64,000 nucleotides of DNA, taken from positions 868,001 to 932,000 of the forward strand of contig NC_088714.1 in assembly GCF_963576615.1 (NCBI RefSeq), written 5' to 3'. The translations under genes and the position numbers were made by a program. Each line of letters opens with the position of its first letter. Position 1 is the stretch's first letter. This stretch comes from Watersipora subatra. Lineage: Eukaryota > Bryozoa > Gymnolaemata > Cheilostomatida > Watersiporidae. The notes beneath the pieces are model-generated. The model was given only the letters and a program-made list of their open reading frames with translations, did no database searches and was not told the origin of the DNA. Below are positions 13,501 through 25,000 of this stretch, in pieces.

Positions 13501-15912
13501 CGTCATTTTAGTGCTGTCACTTTTAGCAGTGATATCTTATAACTTTCCCTAAAAATTCGTTTAATTTTTCAGCCTTAGCTTGAAGGAGTACATATCATTG
13601 TCTGTTAATCATGACGAGCCTGTTGGTCATATGTAATAATCGAAAAGTGCTGCAGAAACTATTTGCGAAGTATTGGGTCACATGATCAGATTACGACTTA
13701 CCGATTAGACCAAACCGAAGCGAAACTGTAAAGTAGCGAGCATATATATTTGATACGGGGTCTTTGGTAAAACCCGAAGTGTTTGTCATAAACTAGTGCT
13801 AGGAGAAGTTTTATATTGAGCTTTTTATCGCCCTTTCAATTCACGGAAGAACATCACGTGACAAGACGATAACCAAATTTCATGACTACGTCATCGAAAT
13901 AAAGAGATTCCAATCCACGGCGGCTTTTCATTTTTGAGCTTTTAAGAGCTTGTAATCACATTTCCACATATTTGGCACCTACAACACAACAGAGTAAGAC
14001 ATGGTGAATCTTTAGATACCAAATAACTGTAATGTAAATTTTGTTGCAAGTCAACCTTTAACCAGGGTAAATTGACACTAGCTTCTTCTCTTACTGCAAG
14101 AATAATTAAGTAGAGAAAGATGAGCTCAAAGTTATCTCTCTGTAGAGTACTGTATGTAATTTATTATTTATTAGTGATTTACCCTATCATAACATAACTT
14201 ACTGAGCTTAGTGTGACATATCCAATGGAGTGTCAAATACTCATTGTAGTTTGACTTACCCAAACAGGTGCAATGTACCCAATTTAGTGTGACTTAGCAG
14301 TGTAGCGGATTTATGCAATGTATGGCAACTTACCCAATGTATTGCAACATACCCAATGTATTGTGACATACCCAAATGTATTGCAACATACCCAATGTAT
14401 TGTGACTTACCCAAATGTATTGCGACATATCCAATGTATTGTGACATACCCAAATGTATTGCAACATACCCAATGTATTGTGACATACCCAAATGTATTG
14501 CAACATACCCAATGTATTGTGACTTACCCAAATGTATTGCGACATATCCAATGTATTGTGACATACCCAAATGTATTGCAACATACCCAATGTATTGTGA
14601 CTTACCCAAATGTATTGCAACATATCCAATGTATTGTGACATACCCAAATGTATTGCAACATACCCAATGTATTGTGACTTACCCAAATGTATTGCAACA
14701 TACCCAATGTATTGTGACTTACCCAAATGTATTGCAACATACCCAATGTATTGTGACATACCCAAATGTATTGCAACATACCCAATGTATTGTGACTTAC
14801 CCAAATGTATTGCAACATACCCAATGTATTGTGACATATCCCATGTATTATGACTTAGACGATGTATTGCATACTTCAAGTAACTCAACTGAATGAAGGG
14901 GCTAAGGTACAAATAAAAAATGAAATATATTTACAGTTGCAATCTACATTATATCAAACTATATTATAAAAACATGCTTTATTATCTCATTTCAAATGCC
15001 ATTTCATATTTTGGCAATAACATTGGCGTCATTGCGGTTGTTTTATTTTTCACAACTTATTCTTGCAACTGCGTTCAGCCAGCTCATCATTGTTTATATT
15101 GAGGAGGTCATGGGTTGGAAGTAATTAGGAATGCTTATTTTTGATGTCCTTAACGATTCAGGATGAGGCATACTGGGAACGAAGGCGAAAAAACAATGAA
15201 GCTGCCAAAAGATCCCGAGACTCGCGGAGAGCAAAAGAAGATGAAATAGCCATCAGAGCCGCCTTCCTAGAACAGGAGAATATTCGTCTTCGACTTGAAC
15301 TCGCAGCGCTCAAGGCTCAGACAGCGAAGTTACGGTAGGTTCTGCTTGGTGGGCCGATTTTCCTATATGACCTTTATCTCAGCGACAAAATTCAGTTTTG
15401 TGAGGAAAACCAGTTGGCATGTATTTAACTTTATGGATGTTATTCCCACTTATTACAAAGAGTGAGTCACAAATTTTTAAGGTTATCTCAAATATGTCAT
15501 GTTTATTTCCTGATAGTAAAGTGTTATTCACTAGTATTATATAAACATGGCCTAGAATGCTTGGGGAGATGCTTGTGTTGCAAAACAAGGAGATGAAAAA
15601 AAACAATTATGTGCAACATCGCCTGTTATCTAACATCTCTAATGGTTTGGCAGTTGTTACTGCTTTGGCAAATTTAGGAATGAAATGACTTCAATCTGAC
15701 CTTTTTGGAAAACACTGTCATAAGTATAAATGAAATCATGATTTCTCATTCAGCATAAGCAGTGAAATAGATTGTCTCATACTTGTGCAACCTATTGCCT
15801 AGTACCAATATATCTATTCTTTTATTTGCCTTACAGGAGTGAGTTGGTCATATTCCAAGGACCAGAAGACACGCCTACTGCATCGAGGTCACGCCCAGCT
15901 GACGGATCTTGA
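7553..15912 (+). CDS. PAR/giant-like bZIP transcription factor (six coding exons)
   Basis: Coding exons 7553-8284, 9162-9435, 11602-11811, 12763-12938, 15162-15334 and 15837-15912. All have GT-AG borders and matching phases, giving 546 aa. Residues 465-522 are a bZIP domain: the motif [20 protein letters not shown] begins it, contains the NxxAAxxSR signature, and is followed by zipper leucines at about 500, 507, 514 and 521. The KDE-YW lead-in and the RAAFLE-EN stretch are typical of the HLF/TEF/DBP (PAR) and giant group, which bind TTAYGTAA-like sites as dimers in the nucleus. Residues 1-464 are disordered, rich in Ser, Pro and Asn. They include a SUMO-type IKAE site at 21-24 and a PIDFS motif at 39-43 that resembles CtBP-binding PxDLS. 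The first exon starts at an acceptor (7547) five bases before the ATG, so a 5' exon lies upstream and the protein could start there. The family is secure; the exact ortholog is not. Confidence 0.88.
8285..9161 (+). other. bZIP intron 1
   Basis: Phase-0 intron between a gcag/GTAGAA donor and a caaag acceptor. The only structure noticed is a 26-bp direct duplication (about 9047-9097, CCTTGAGACAACTCCAAGGC). No gene or element recognised. Confidence 0.55.
10308..10531. repeat. 13-bp tandem array, about 17 near-perfect copies
   Basis: Unit CTACAACTCGCAG repeated almost without change, then decaying into GATTCATAGCC-type variants up to about 10590. It lies in bZIP intron 2 (9436-11601). The homogeneity suggests recent expansion or frequent conversion. 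Because 13 is not a multiple of three, the open frame through it is periodic and not evidence of coding. The rest of this intron shows only a 44-bp direct duplication near 9685-9775. Confidence 0.93.
12963..13142. repeat. 36-bp tandem array, 5 copies
   Basis: Each unit starts TATTGTACAGTTATTAGTTA and ends near TATATTAGACCTCC, with a few substitutions per copy. It begins 24 bases after the donor of bZIP coding exon 4. Confidence 0.9.
13192..14057. mobile_element. TTAA-flanked inverted-repeat element (piggyBac- or Kolobok-like, non-autonomous)
   Basis: An 866-bp element in bZIP intron 4, flanked by TTAA at 13188-13191 and 14058-14061. The ends are inverted copies, starting AGATTGACTTG on the left and ending CAAGTCAACCT on the right. 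The similarity continues inward for about 150 bases (for example ATTCACCATGTCTTACTCTG on the left and its complement on the right). There is no transposase frame. A TTAA target-site duplication is characteristic of the piggyBac and Kolobok superfamilies, and I cannot choose between them. The arms differ at several positions, so the insertion is not very recent. Confidence 0.75.
14318..14840. repeat. 39-bp tandem array, about 13 copies (two half-units)
   Basis: Built from alternating 19- and 20-bp half-units, CAATGTATTGCAACATACC and a variant with GTGAC. Because 39 is divisible by three, it holds four long open frames (164-218 codons) on both strands, all of them simple periodic peptides. It lies in bZIP intron 4, about 320 bases upstream of the bZIP-domain exon. 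Confidence 0.92.
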
Positions 15913-16656
15913 AATGGTTATTTTCCAAAGGAAATGTGATCACAGCCGTTGGCCTGTTAGGAGCTAAATGGAATGCATCTCGACTGAATATTAAGGACAG
16001 CAAATCCGGTTTTATTCGTTCACTCAATCTTCTTACTCTGGTTGTCATCCCAAGATACGGGAGATAATCCCCAGTAATTTGTCTATGATAGATCTGAATG
16101 ATCGATTGGTTATTCCTGGGAGTGTCATTTAGTATCGTATGTCCAGTTAATCTGTCTGGTCACTGCCTGTTGCACTGAGGTAAAACCGCAATGACGAAAC
16201 TCAGACTCATCTCATCGACAGGCACTTGTCTACTCATGTCAATCAGTGCTCGTATTCACTTATGATATTATTTATGCCGTTTTTAATTTTAAACCTTTGC
16301 AATAATGAAGTGCCATTGACAATCAAGCATACTCAGTGCTAATGAAAATTTTGAATAGAACATTTTTGATCATTAGGTTTTTTAATGTACATTTTATTAT
16401 GTTTGACTTTAATCTCTCCCAGCGCTCAGTAGTGTTTTAGTATCGTTGAAAGAATTGCAATGCGTTTTGTGAACGACTTTCTAGCTGAAATGACACATTT
16501 TGTCTAAAAAATCAGTTCAGAAGTATTTTGTATGAACATTAGGTGACTCATCTAGCTAGTCTTTCTATGTAATATGGTGCGAGATGCCTCCAAGACATCC
16601 CATCCCACTAGCAGTCCTCCACTCTCTAGCCATTTCCTTTTTATCATTCTCCATAC

Positions 16657-16662
16657 AATAAA
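16657..16662 (+). promoter_or_regulatory. Probable polyadenylation signal of the bZIP gene
   Basis: An AATAAA hexamer about 745 bases after the stop codon, followed by a T-rich stretch. I saw no earlier AATAAA in this 3' region. The site is inferred from the motif only. Confidence 0.5.
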
Positions 16663-17809
16663 CTTTTTTTACAGTTGGCTATCTGACCAGTCAATAACTT
16701 GAGCTGATTCTCCATTTGTTGACAACATAAACTTGTCACCTTATGGCCATAACTACAAGTCAATATAGCATATTACACGGTCGGATTGTGTTCTTCATTA
16801 TTGCACAATTGTTGTTCGCAGGGTCAACTGCTAGAGTGCTTTTTTGCCTCGTAGTCAATAGTCAAGCATGTCGTAAAATTAACTGGTGTAGTAATTACAG
16901 TGCTTTGACTGAGATGTTTTAAAAATGCTCTAGAGCTGTGTGTTCTTTGTCTGCCACCTGCGAAGTAACCAACCCGCTGATGACGTTAGCATAACCCTTG
17001 TTGTTCAGTTTACAAATCAAACTCTACTTTTGGAAAGACCATTAGGACAGAAAACTCGGCAACTACTTGGCAAAACGTTTGTTTTATCCATTGCTTTATG
17101 GTAGGTACATCTTCCATTTTAAAAGTCTATAATTCAAAGATTAGATGGATAGAAGTACGAGGAACATGGTAGGAAGTTTCATGTACATGAAACTGTTTAA
17201 CGTAAGTAAATGAAGGTACATAACAGAGAAATGAGTTGACGTTCCTAAGTTGATTTGTTAGTATCAGACTGACACTAGAATACACTACTAGCTGCAACTT
17301 AAAGTTACCGATCCAGTATTAACAAAAAATGATAGTTATTAATGGTAACATATAAGTGTTAACAGTTGAGAACTAACCATCGCAGGTTAGCACACAACAG
17401 TTAACAACTTGAAGCTAATGACTGATGCCAACAGACAAGTGTTAACAAGTTATAACTAACAATCTAGAATTACCAACTGGAGTTTACAGTCAAAAGAAAA
17501 CAGATTAGAGTTATGACAATTGATAACACACTACAGTTAGCAGATGAGGCTGCGGGGCTGAAGATCATAGACTGTCAAAAAGTAGTTATCCTCAACTAAC
17601 GTAGATTATTATCAAGGAGACAGTCTATTGACAAGGAGGCTATTTCCGCAGTTCTTCCCAAATAGTAAGTATAAGAGAGAAAGCAGAGTGATAGGGTTAT
17701 AAGCAACTATTACAATCAGAAACCAGTGTAGTCACTTTGTGTACTACAGCTATGGATGAAGTATGACTATTTTAGCGAGCCTCCTCTGGCCGTGTTATCA
17801 GACTAACTT

Positions 17810-18727
17810 ATTTGATAGGGCGAGTTGATGTATTGCATAAGTTAATATCTAACATGGTGAGTTGATGTATTGCATAAGTTAATATTTGATAGGGTGAGTT
17901 GATGTATTGCATAAGTTAGTATTTGATAGGGTGAGTTGATGTATTGCATAAGTTAGTATTTGATAGGGTGAGTTGATGTATTGCATAAGTTAATATTTGA
18001 TAGGGTGAGTTGATGTATTGCAAAAGTTAATATTTGAATGGGCCAGTTGATGTATTGCATAAGTTAGTATTTGATAGGTTGAGTTGATGTATCGCATAAG
18101 TTAGTATTTGATAGGGTGAGTTGATGTATTGCATAAGTTAGTATTTGATAGGTTGAGTTGATGTATTGCATAAGTTAGTATTTGATAGGTTGAGTTGATG
18201 TATTGCATAAGTTAGTATTTGATAGGGTGAGTTGATGTATTGCATAAGTTAATATTTGATAGGGTGAGTTGATGTATTGCATAAGTTAATATTTGATAGG
18301 GTGAGTTGATGTATTGCATAAATTAATATTTAACATGGTGAGTTGATGTATTGCATAAGTTAATATTTGATAGGGTGAGTTGATGTATTGCATAAGTTAG
18401 TATTTGATAGGTTGAGTTGATGTATTGCATAAGTTAATATTTGATAGGGTGAGTTGATGTATTGCATAAGTTAGTATTTGATAGGGTGAGTTGATGTATT
18501 GCATAAGTTAATATTTGATAGGTTGAGTTGATGTATTGCATAAGTTAGTATTTGATAGGGTGAGTTGATGTATTGCATAAGTTAGTATTTGATAGGGTGA
18601 GTTGATGTATTGCATAAGTTAATATTTGATAGGGTGAGTTGATGTATTGCATAAGTTAGTATTTGATAGGGTGAGTTGATGTATTGCATAAGTTAGTATT
18701 TGATAGGGTGAGTTGATGTATTGCATA
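17810..18727. repeat. 37-bp tandem array, about 25 copies
   Basis: Unit contains GAGTTGATGTATTGCATAAG followed by TTAGTATTTGATAGGGT. Copies differ mainly at two or three fixed positions (TTAG/TTAA, GGG/GGT), which suggests block duplications inside the array. It lies between the converging 3' ends of the bZIP and KLHL20 genes. Confidence 0.94.
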
Positions 18728-19075
18728 CAAATCTGATCATAAAGAGAATAAATATTAAAAATAACATGTGAAAGGATAAAACAACAGTTGGCACCCACCA
18801 AAAATAACTATTATCCAACATTATTATCATCTTGGAAAATAAATACAAATTGCAGATCCAGAAAAGGAAAAACAACTCCCGTACCATCCAGCGATATGTA
18901 CAGAAATGCAGATACACTGGCTATAGGCCAGTGCTGAAAACAGATTATGGGGAGTTGTCATCTCAGAAAAGCCCTTGCAGCCAGCTATGACCGTGACTTA
19001 CAGACTACCTGTATGAGAAAGTCCTGATATGCGCAAGAGCCGCATTTAATTTAAATACTAAATTATTATTTCCTA

Positions 19076-22000
19076 TCACCATAGTTTCGCTTCATTTTGA
19101 GACATTTTGACGACCCCAACCCCTCCACCGAGCCGTCTGTAGTTCATTCCACCACAGAGTTTCCAACAGTTAGAGTCAGGGTCTAGTATTTCTATAGTTT
19201 TAAGGTAAGTAGTGCCATCAAATCCACCGATAGCGATAAGCTGACCGTTGACGACACTCAAACCGACCTGCAAAGGATTCATATGACCTCATCATATAAT
19301 AGAGTAAGTTACCAGGCACTAGAATGAGCTGAAAATCGGAGATGGACAACTACAAACATGACACGGAATTAATCCTAGGTTTATCATCAAGATGCATAAC
19401 CACCCTGTTTACACTGACACGCAATAGCACTCACAAAAAATTTGGAGAAGACGAAGTGGTACTCAACATTGCCAGCAAGTTTGAAAATAAAGCTGGTGTT
19501 ACCGAGTTCAGCCATTTGTTCCGGAAGCCGTTTCGTAAGTAGAAAATTTCATGAGAAAACAATTTTATCGGATATATGCCCTAATTTGTTCCACAAAACT
19601 AAAAAATAACATTTGTGTAAATTATAAATACATGTAATTGTTAAAGCTTGTGACAGAAACATTTTAGAATTATATGACTACGTAACAAATAGTAGAAGTA
19701 TATAGAGAAATGTATATAGTACATGTATACATATGAAGACCTCAACGGAAGAACAATCAATGTCACAATTGTTCAAAATTGAGATATAGCCATTTTAAAG
19801 TTTACAAACTTTTTTTGGAAAGAATTACAACTTATATCATAGAAACTTTTTAGCTGGTGGTCAATAAGGATGTTACCTGTGAATGTGATCAACAAAGAAG
19901 CGGTAGACATAATTTGGGGTGGCACAACATGGCCTAAGTTTAAACCACTACACGGCCATTGATCGATTTACTTTGGAAATCATTGACAACTCTCTATGCA
20001 TTGTTTTATTAGGTGATAATGTTACAATGTTATAATATTCTAATTTTAAATGCTATATCGCAGTAAAATATGGAGTTTCTACCATTCAAATTTCACGCAA
20101 ACAAAAATGAACATGTCACAGTACTACTACTACAACTTTTTTAATGTGTCCTGGAAAAACTGCAATATTTTGTTTTGCACACTACACGCTTTTGCACACA
20201 CTTCTTTTTGCTTATTGGTACTCTTCGAATATTTCCCTTCACTCCCACTGCCTCTGTCCATTGTATCAAGTTATTAACTTTTTCACTGCCATCCATGTAG
20301 GCTACAAATTTAGCTATCATCCTACTGCCAGCCATTTTGCTGAAAATTGCAGATGTTTCTTCATGATATGCATACAAATTTTTTCAATTTGAACCTCTAT
20401 CTAGAACGTTTTTGTAATATATTTTATTTTTACACCCTTGTTAACAAATATTGCAATGAAAAAAATTCAATGTCTCTACACTTTGCGCATTTTTAAAGCT
20501 ATGTGAAGCTACAATAGCCACGAAGCTAAAGCGATACTCAACAATGTTTTTATTCTCACACAACTATTAATTTCACCACCATTAAAGTCAGTACTGCTAC
20601 TTGAATTGTCTGTGTAATCACGAAAATCTGAATCTGAATTAGCAATAATGTCATCAACATACGTAATTATCTGTTTGTTAACACGGGCGGCACATACAAA
20701 AGCTTACACAAAAAATGTTCGTTTTCAGGTTGGAAATTCTCAAACAAAAATTTGAAATTGCTTCATTGTTTTATGGTAATTTTATAACGAAATCTGACAT
20801 AATCAGCATGAGCAACTCTATGTTTTCTAACTTGAGAGGTATTTAAGAAAGCTATAATAACACTAAATAGTTCAAACGTCTCAAAGAAAAACGATCGTTA
20901 TAAGTTGGAAACTCCCAAACAAGTATGGGTTGCTATTGGCTGAAAGTAATCACATGACTGGAAAATGATCGTTGTTGCTGTGTAGCCCTTGGACATTGAT
21001 CATTTTTGCAAAGAGCTGGTTTATTTTAAGCTGAAACTTTGTCACAGAGACTAAACTTTGTGGCCAGAACTATGCAGAGAAGATAAATCTAGTATTTTAA
21101 GAAAATGTGACATTGATCGTCCTTCCGTCGAGGTCTTAATATAGTATATGTATATAGTATAGAGAAATGAGCAGAGATGTTCTAAAGCTTTGAAAATACT
21201 CGAGTCATTTCAATTTTCATTAAAAAGTTCACAATTCAATTCCCAATTCATTTGTATTATGTCGTGTAAGAATCGATTGAATTCACTCATTATATGTCGT
21301 GTGAGAATCGATTGAATTCACTATTGGTTGCAAAAATATCACAATACAATTCTGATTTCTTTAGCTACCCTAACTTCAATGACTTGATTCAATTCAATTC
21401 TCCAAAATATAAAAACTAATTCGCTATCAATTCTTTCAAAAAAATTGACCTGTAAAAAACCTATATCAAAATAACAAAAACCAGAAATCGCTAATTCAGC
21501 TCAACCTATCGATTGTTTCTATAACAATTATCAACTAATTCACTAGGGTGGAACCCTAGTGAATTAGTTGATAATTTCACTAGGGTGGAACCCTAGTGAA
21601 ATTCCACCCTATTTCTTTCGGGTGGAATTGAGTTATACCTACCATTTTGTGCTGGCATACACTCGGTATTTCTGCTGTATTTTTTGAATATTTTTGCTGA
21701 AATATTTTTTGCTACTGTAAAAAAACTATCAATGGTTCTTAAAGGTTTAACAAAATTATTAAATGCAATCAAATGATTGCAGACAAAAAGTGTAGGCTTT
21801 CATAATGTACATATTCAATATTTCTGAGCCGCAATCGACCAAACACAACTCTAACTGCAGGTCAAGCTAGCCATTCAGTGGTAATATATTGTTTTCAAAC
21901 CAAACTGGTGGAATTGAGTTATACCTACCTTTTTTCTTCAAAAAAGTATTTCTGCGGTACTCTGCTGTAAAAGCAGAGTTTTTGTAATAAAACTTTAATT

Positions 22001-25000
22001 TAAAATTTTTTAGAATCAGCAAAAAATTCTGCCCGAGGATCAATGCATTTGGAAAACAAAAGGAATGTTTAATACTTTTGCAGTTTAGTGAAACCGGCTA
22101 CAAGAAACCGCTATCATTTTTGCAGTTTGTCTGCACAAATGGCAAACACAGTATCTAATATAAAAATGTAGTAGTGAAAAATATCTTTGGCCCAAGATTG
22201 AAGAATTTTACTAGCAGAAATACATTTAGGTCATACATTACATAATGTTTACAATATTTTTTGTCACTCATCCAAACGCGAAAATAAAAGAATTTAAACC
22301 ACGATTTCATGCTGTTTTGTGAGTAAAGGAAAAACTATGTAATGTCACCGGTTTGTTTTTGGCAAAATGTTAACCTAACTTCCTAAGTTTATTGTGGCAA
22401 AGTTTTGGATGGATCTGTTAGCACTGCACTTTGCCAACAATTTGTTTGTATAAGTGCAAAGGTGAGGCGTTATAAAGGCTTTTCTGAAGGATGAACAATA
22501 CATGTATCCACGAGCATTTATATAGCTTATAAATCCGCAAGCGTATTATCAGTATTATCAGTGCGCAGGCAAACCATAAAGCTATACTATATTATGTGTA
22601 GTGCATATTATTGACCAATCAAATATACGCAGTGATATCGAGGTCTTGTAAAAATGTGTGCAGGCTGGCAACATTGTACTGCACTGAAATCTTTGCTTTG
22701 GCGTACGTCAAGTAACAGATTGGATAACTTAGGACATCTCTGTTCGTAATGGATTTTCCATGAACACAGTAATAAAGGGAAGCATTGGTGCAGTTTGACT
22801 CGAGTCATTTTGCTTCTTGAATGTAGAGAATCGAGTCAACTTTTCTATGGCGACAGTAAAGAGTTGATTCAATTCTTACTGGCAAGATGCTCCAAGTCAA
22901 TATAATTCTACGGTAAGTAAAAGATGCCAGAGAATCAATTCAATGCGTTTCATTTGTGAGATGAGACTCGAGGCTTGCTCGAGCAAGCGTGTTAATTCGA
23001 GGGCCCATCTATGAAAATAAGAAAGACTAGGAAAATAAGAAACAAAAACTGCCACCCGATGTTTGCTGTGTTTTTTTACCTGTGGCGTTGGCTGTAAAAA
23101 CTGCCACCCGGATGTTTGTATTTGTTTACCTGTGGCGTTGGCTGTTTAGGCGAGACGAAGCAAAAACTGTGGGACATCGTATTCTTCATTTTGTTTTGCT
23201 CGAAATAAACTTTTTTGAAGAAGGTAATTAAAAAAATTTATTTATGTCAGCGCGAACTGAAAAACTACATCATCATACAGAAAACACAGAACTTGAAGTG
23301 CTACATACAAAAGTTGTTTTACTCTGTATGTGATATATGACAACTCCAAATTAGACAATGAACGAAAACAAAAACTTGTTTACTGACTTGTGGTAACAAT
23401 TGAAACTGCGTGGGACGTGGCTGCGCATCATACCCACAAAAAGGAAATGAGGAAAAACACAAAACCAATGGCCTAAAGTAAAAAATGCCTTTCGTATCTA
23501 AAAATATCTTTCGTAAGTCGAAGCAAAGTTTCTACAAAAAACGTTTCTTACTTTGAAAATTTCGAATGTAGCCTCTTTCATAAGGCGAAGATTCCACTGT
23601 ATTACAGAAACTGAATTTACAGATAAGGCTAGTGGAATACTGTTTTAACCTTAGTTTTTTATACCTACATCTGATGGAACTCACCCCACTGCGTCTAGAT
23701 GTCATGGCTACAACTGGTTGCCAAGCGTTTGTTTGTGGATTGTACCTCTCAGCACTGCTCAATTCTGAGGAGTCGTCTCTCCCACCCACAGCATATATCA
23801 TATTATTATAGACCGCTACTCCCAGGTGTTTCCGATGGGTGCCCATTGAAGAAACTTTGGTCCACGAGTTCGAGTGTGGGTCATATCGTTCAACTGCAAG
23901 CACACACCAGCAATGTGAGGTCTCACTATTTTCACTACTCGATAAGGTAGAAGTAACATACATTCTGTGGCAGTGTCTCGAAACCAAAACTGTAGGAGCC
24001 AATTCATGAGGTTATATTAATCAATTGATAGCCAATGTTGATAATTTCGAAGTTGTCATTCATGGTTAAAATGCAACAAACTCACACAAAGTTTATTATA
24101 GTGCTTTAGACTCACACAGAGTTTATTATAGTGCGTTAGACTCACACAGAGTTTATATTGCTTTAGACTCACACAAAGCTTACTATAGTGCTTTACACTC
24201 ACACAAAGTTTACTATATTGCTTTAGACTTACACAGAGTTTACTATATTGCTTTAGACTTACACAGAGTTTACTATATTGCTTTAGACTTACACAGATTT
24301 TACTATATTGCTTTAGACTTACACGGAGTTTACTATATTCCTTTGGACTCACACAGAGTTTACTATATTGCTTTAGACTTACACAGAGTTTACTATATCG
24401 TTTTAGGCTCACACAAAGTTTACTATATTGCTTTAGACTTACACAGAGTTTACTATATCGTTTTAGGCTCACACAAAGTTTACTATATTGCTTTAAACTC
24501 ACACAGAGTTTACTATATTGCTTTACACTCGCACAGAGTTTACTATATTGCTTTACACTCGCACAGAGTTTACTATATTGCTTTACACTCGCACAGAGTT
24601 TACTATATTGCTTTACACTCGCACAGAGTTTACTATATTGCTTTACACTCACACAGAGTTTACTATATTGCTTTAGACTCGCACAGAGTTTACTATATTG
24701 CTTTACACTCGCACAGAGTTTACTATATTGCTTTAGACACACACAGAGTTTACTATATTGCTTTACACTCACACAGAGTTTACTATATTGCTTTAGACTT
24801 ACACAGATTTCGGAGTCCAGCAACATATCTCACCTGTGTTCAAGGGTGACTGTCCATCTGATCCACCGACTGCATACAGGAAACCAGCTAGCACAGCCAC
24901 ACCCACTCCCAGTCGTCGACTGTTCATTGGTGCTATCTTTGACCAACAATTGAACTGGGGGTCATACCTGACAACGGTATGTGAAGTTAAAGCGCTTGCA

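Larger units (their letters stand above)
15913..19075. other. bZIP 3' UTR and convergent intergenic region
   Basis: This holds the likely 3' UTR of the bZIP gene (to about 16690), then sequence with no recognisable gene, then a 37-bp array at 17810-18727. The bZIP and KLHL20 genes converge here. No strong polyadenylation hexamer was seen for KLHL20; an ATTAAA on the minus strand at 19045-19050 lies only 26 bases past its stop. Confidence 0.6.

Noticed and set aside
14256-14912. Four long open frames (164-218 codons) on both strands
   Set aside because: They are produced by the 39-bp array, whose period is divisible by three. The peptides are exact repeats with no start or splice context.
20141-20392. 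Overlapping 75-82-codon frames on both strands
   Set aside because: Unrecognised and inside the 1.4-kb inverted-repeat element. Too short and without context to call a transposase.
24056-24849. 256-codon minus frame and 168-codon plus frame
   Set aside because: Periodic translation of the 30-bp array inside a KLHL20 intron; the real gene uses the neighbouring exon 24834-24967.
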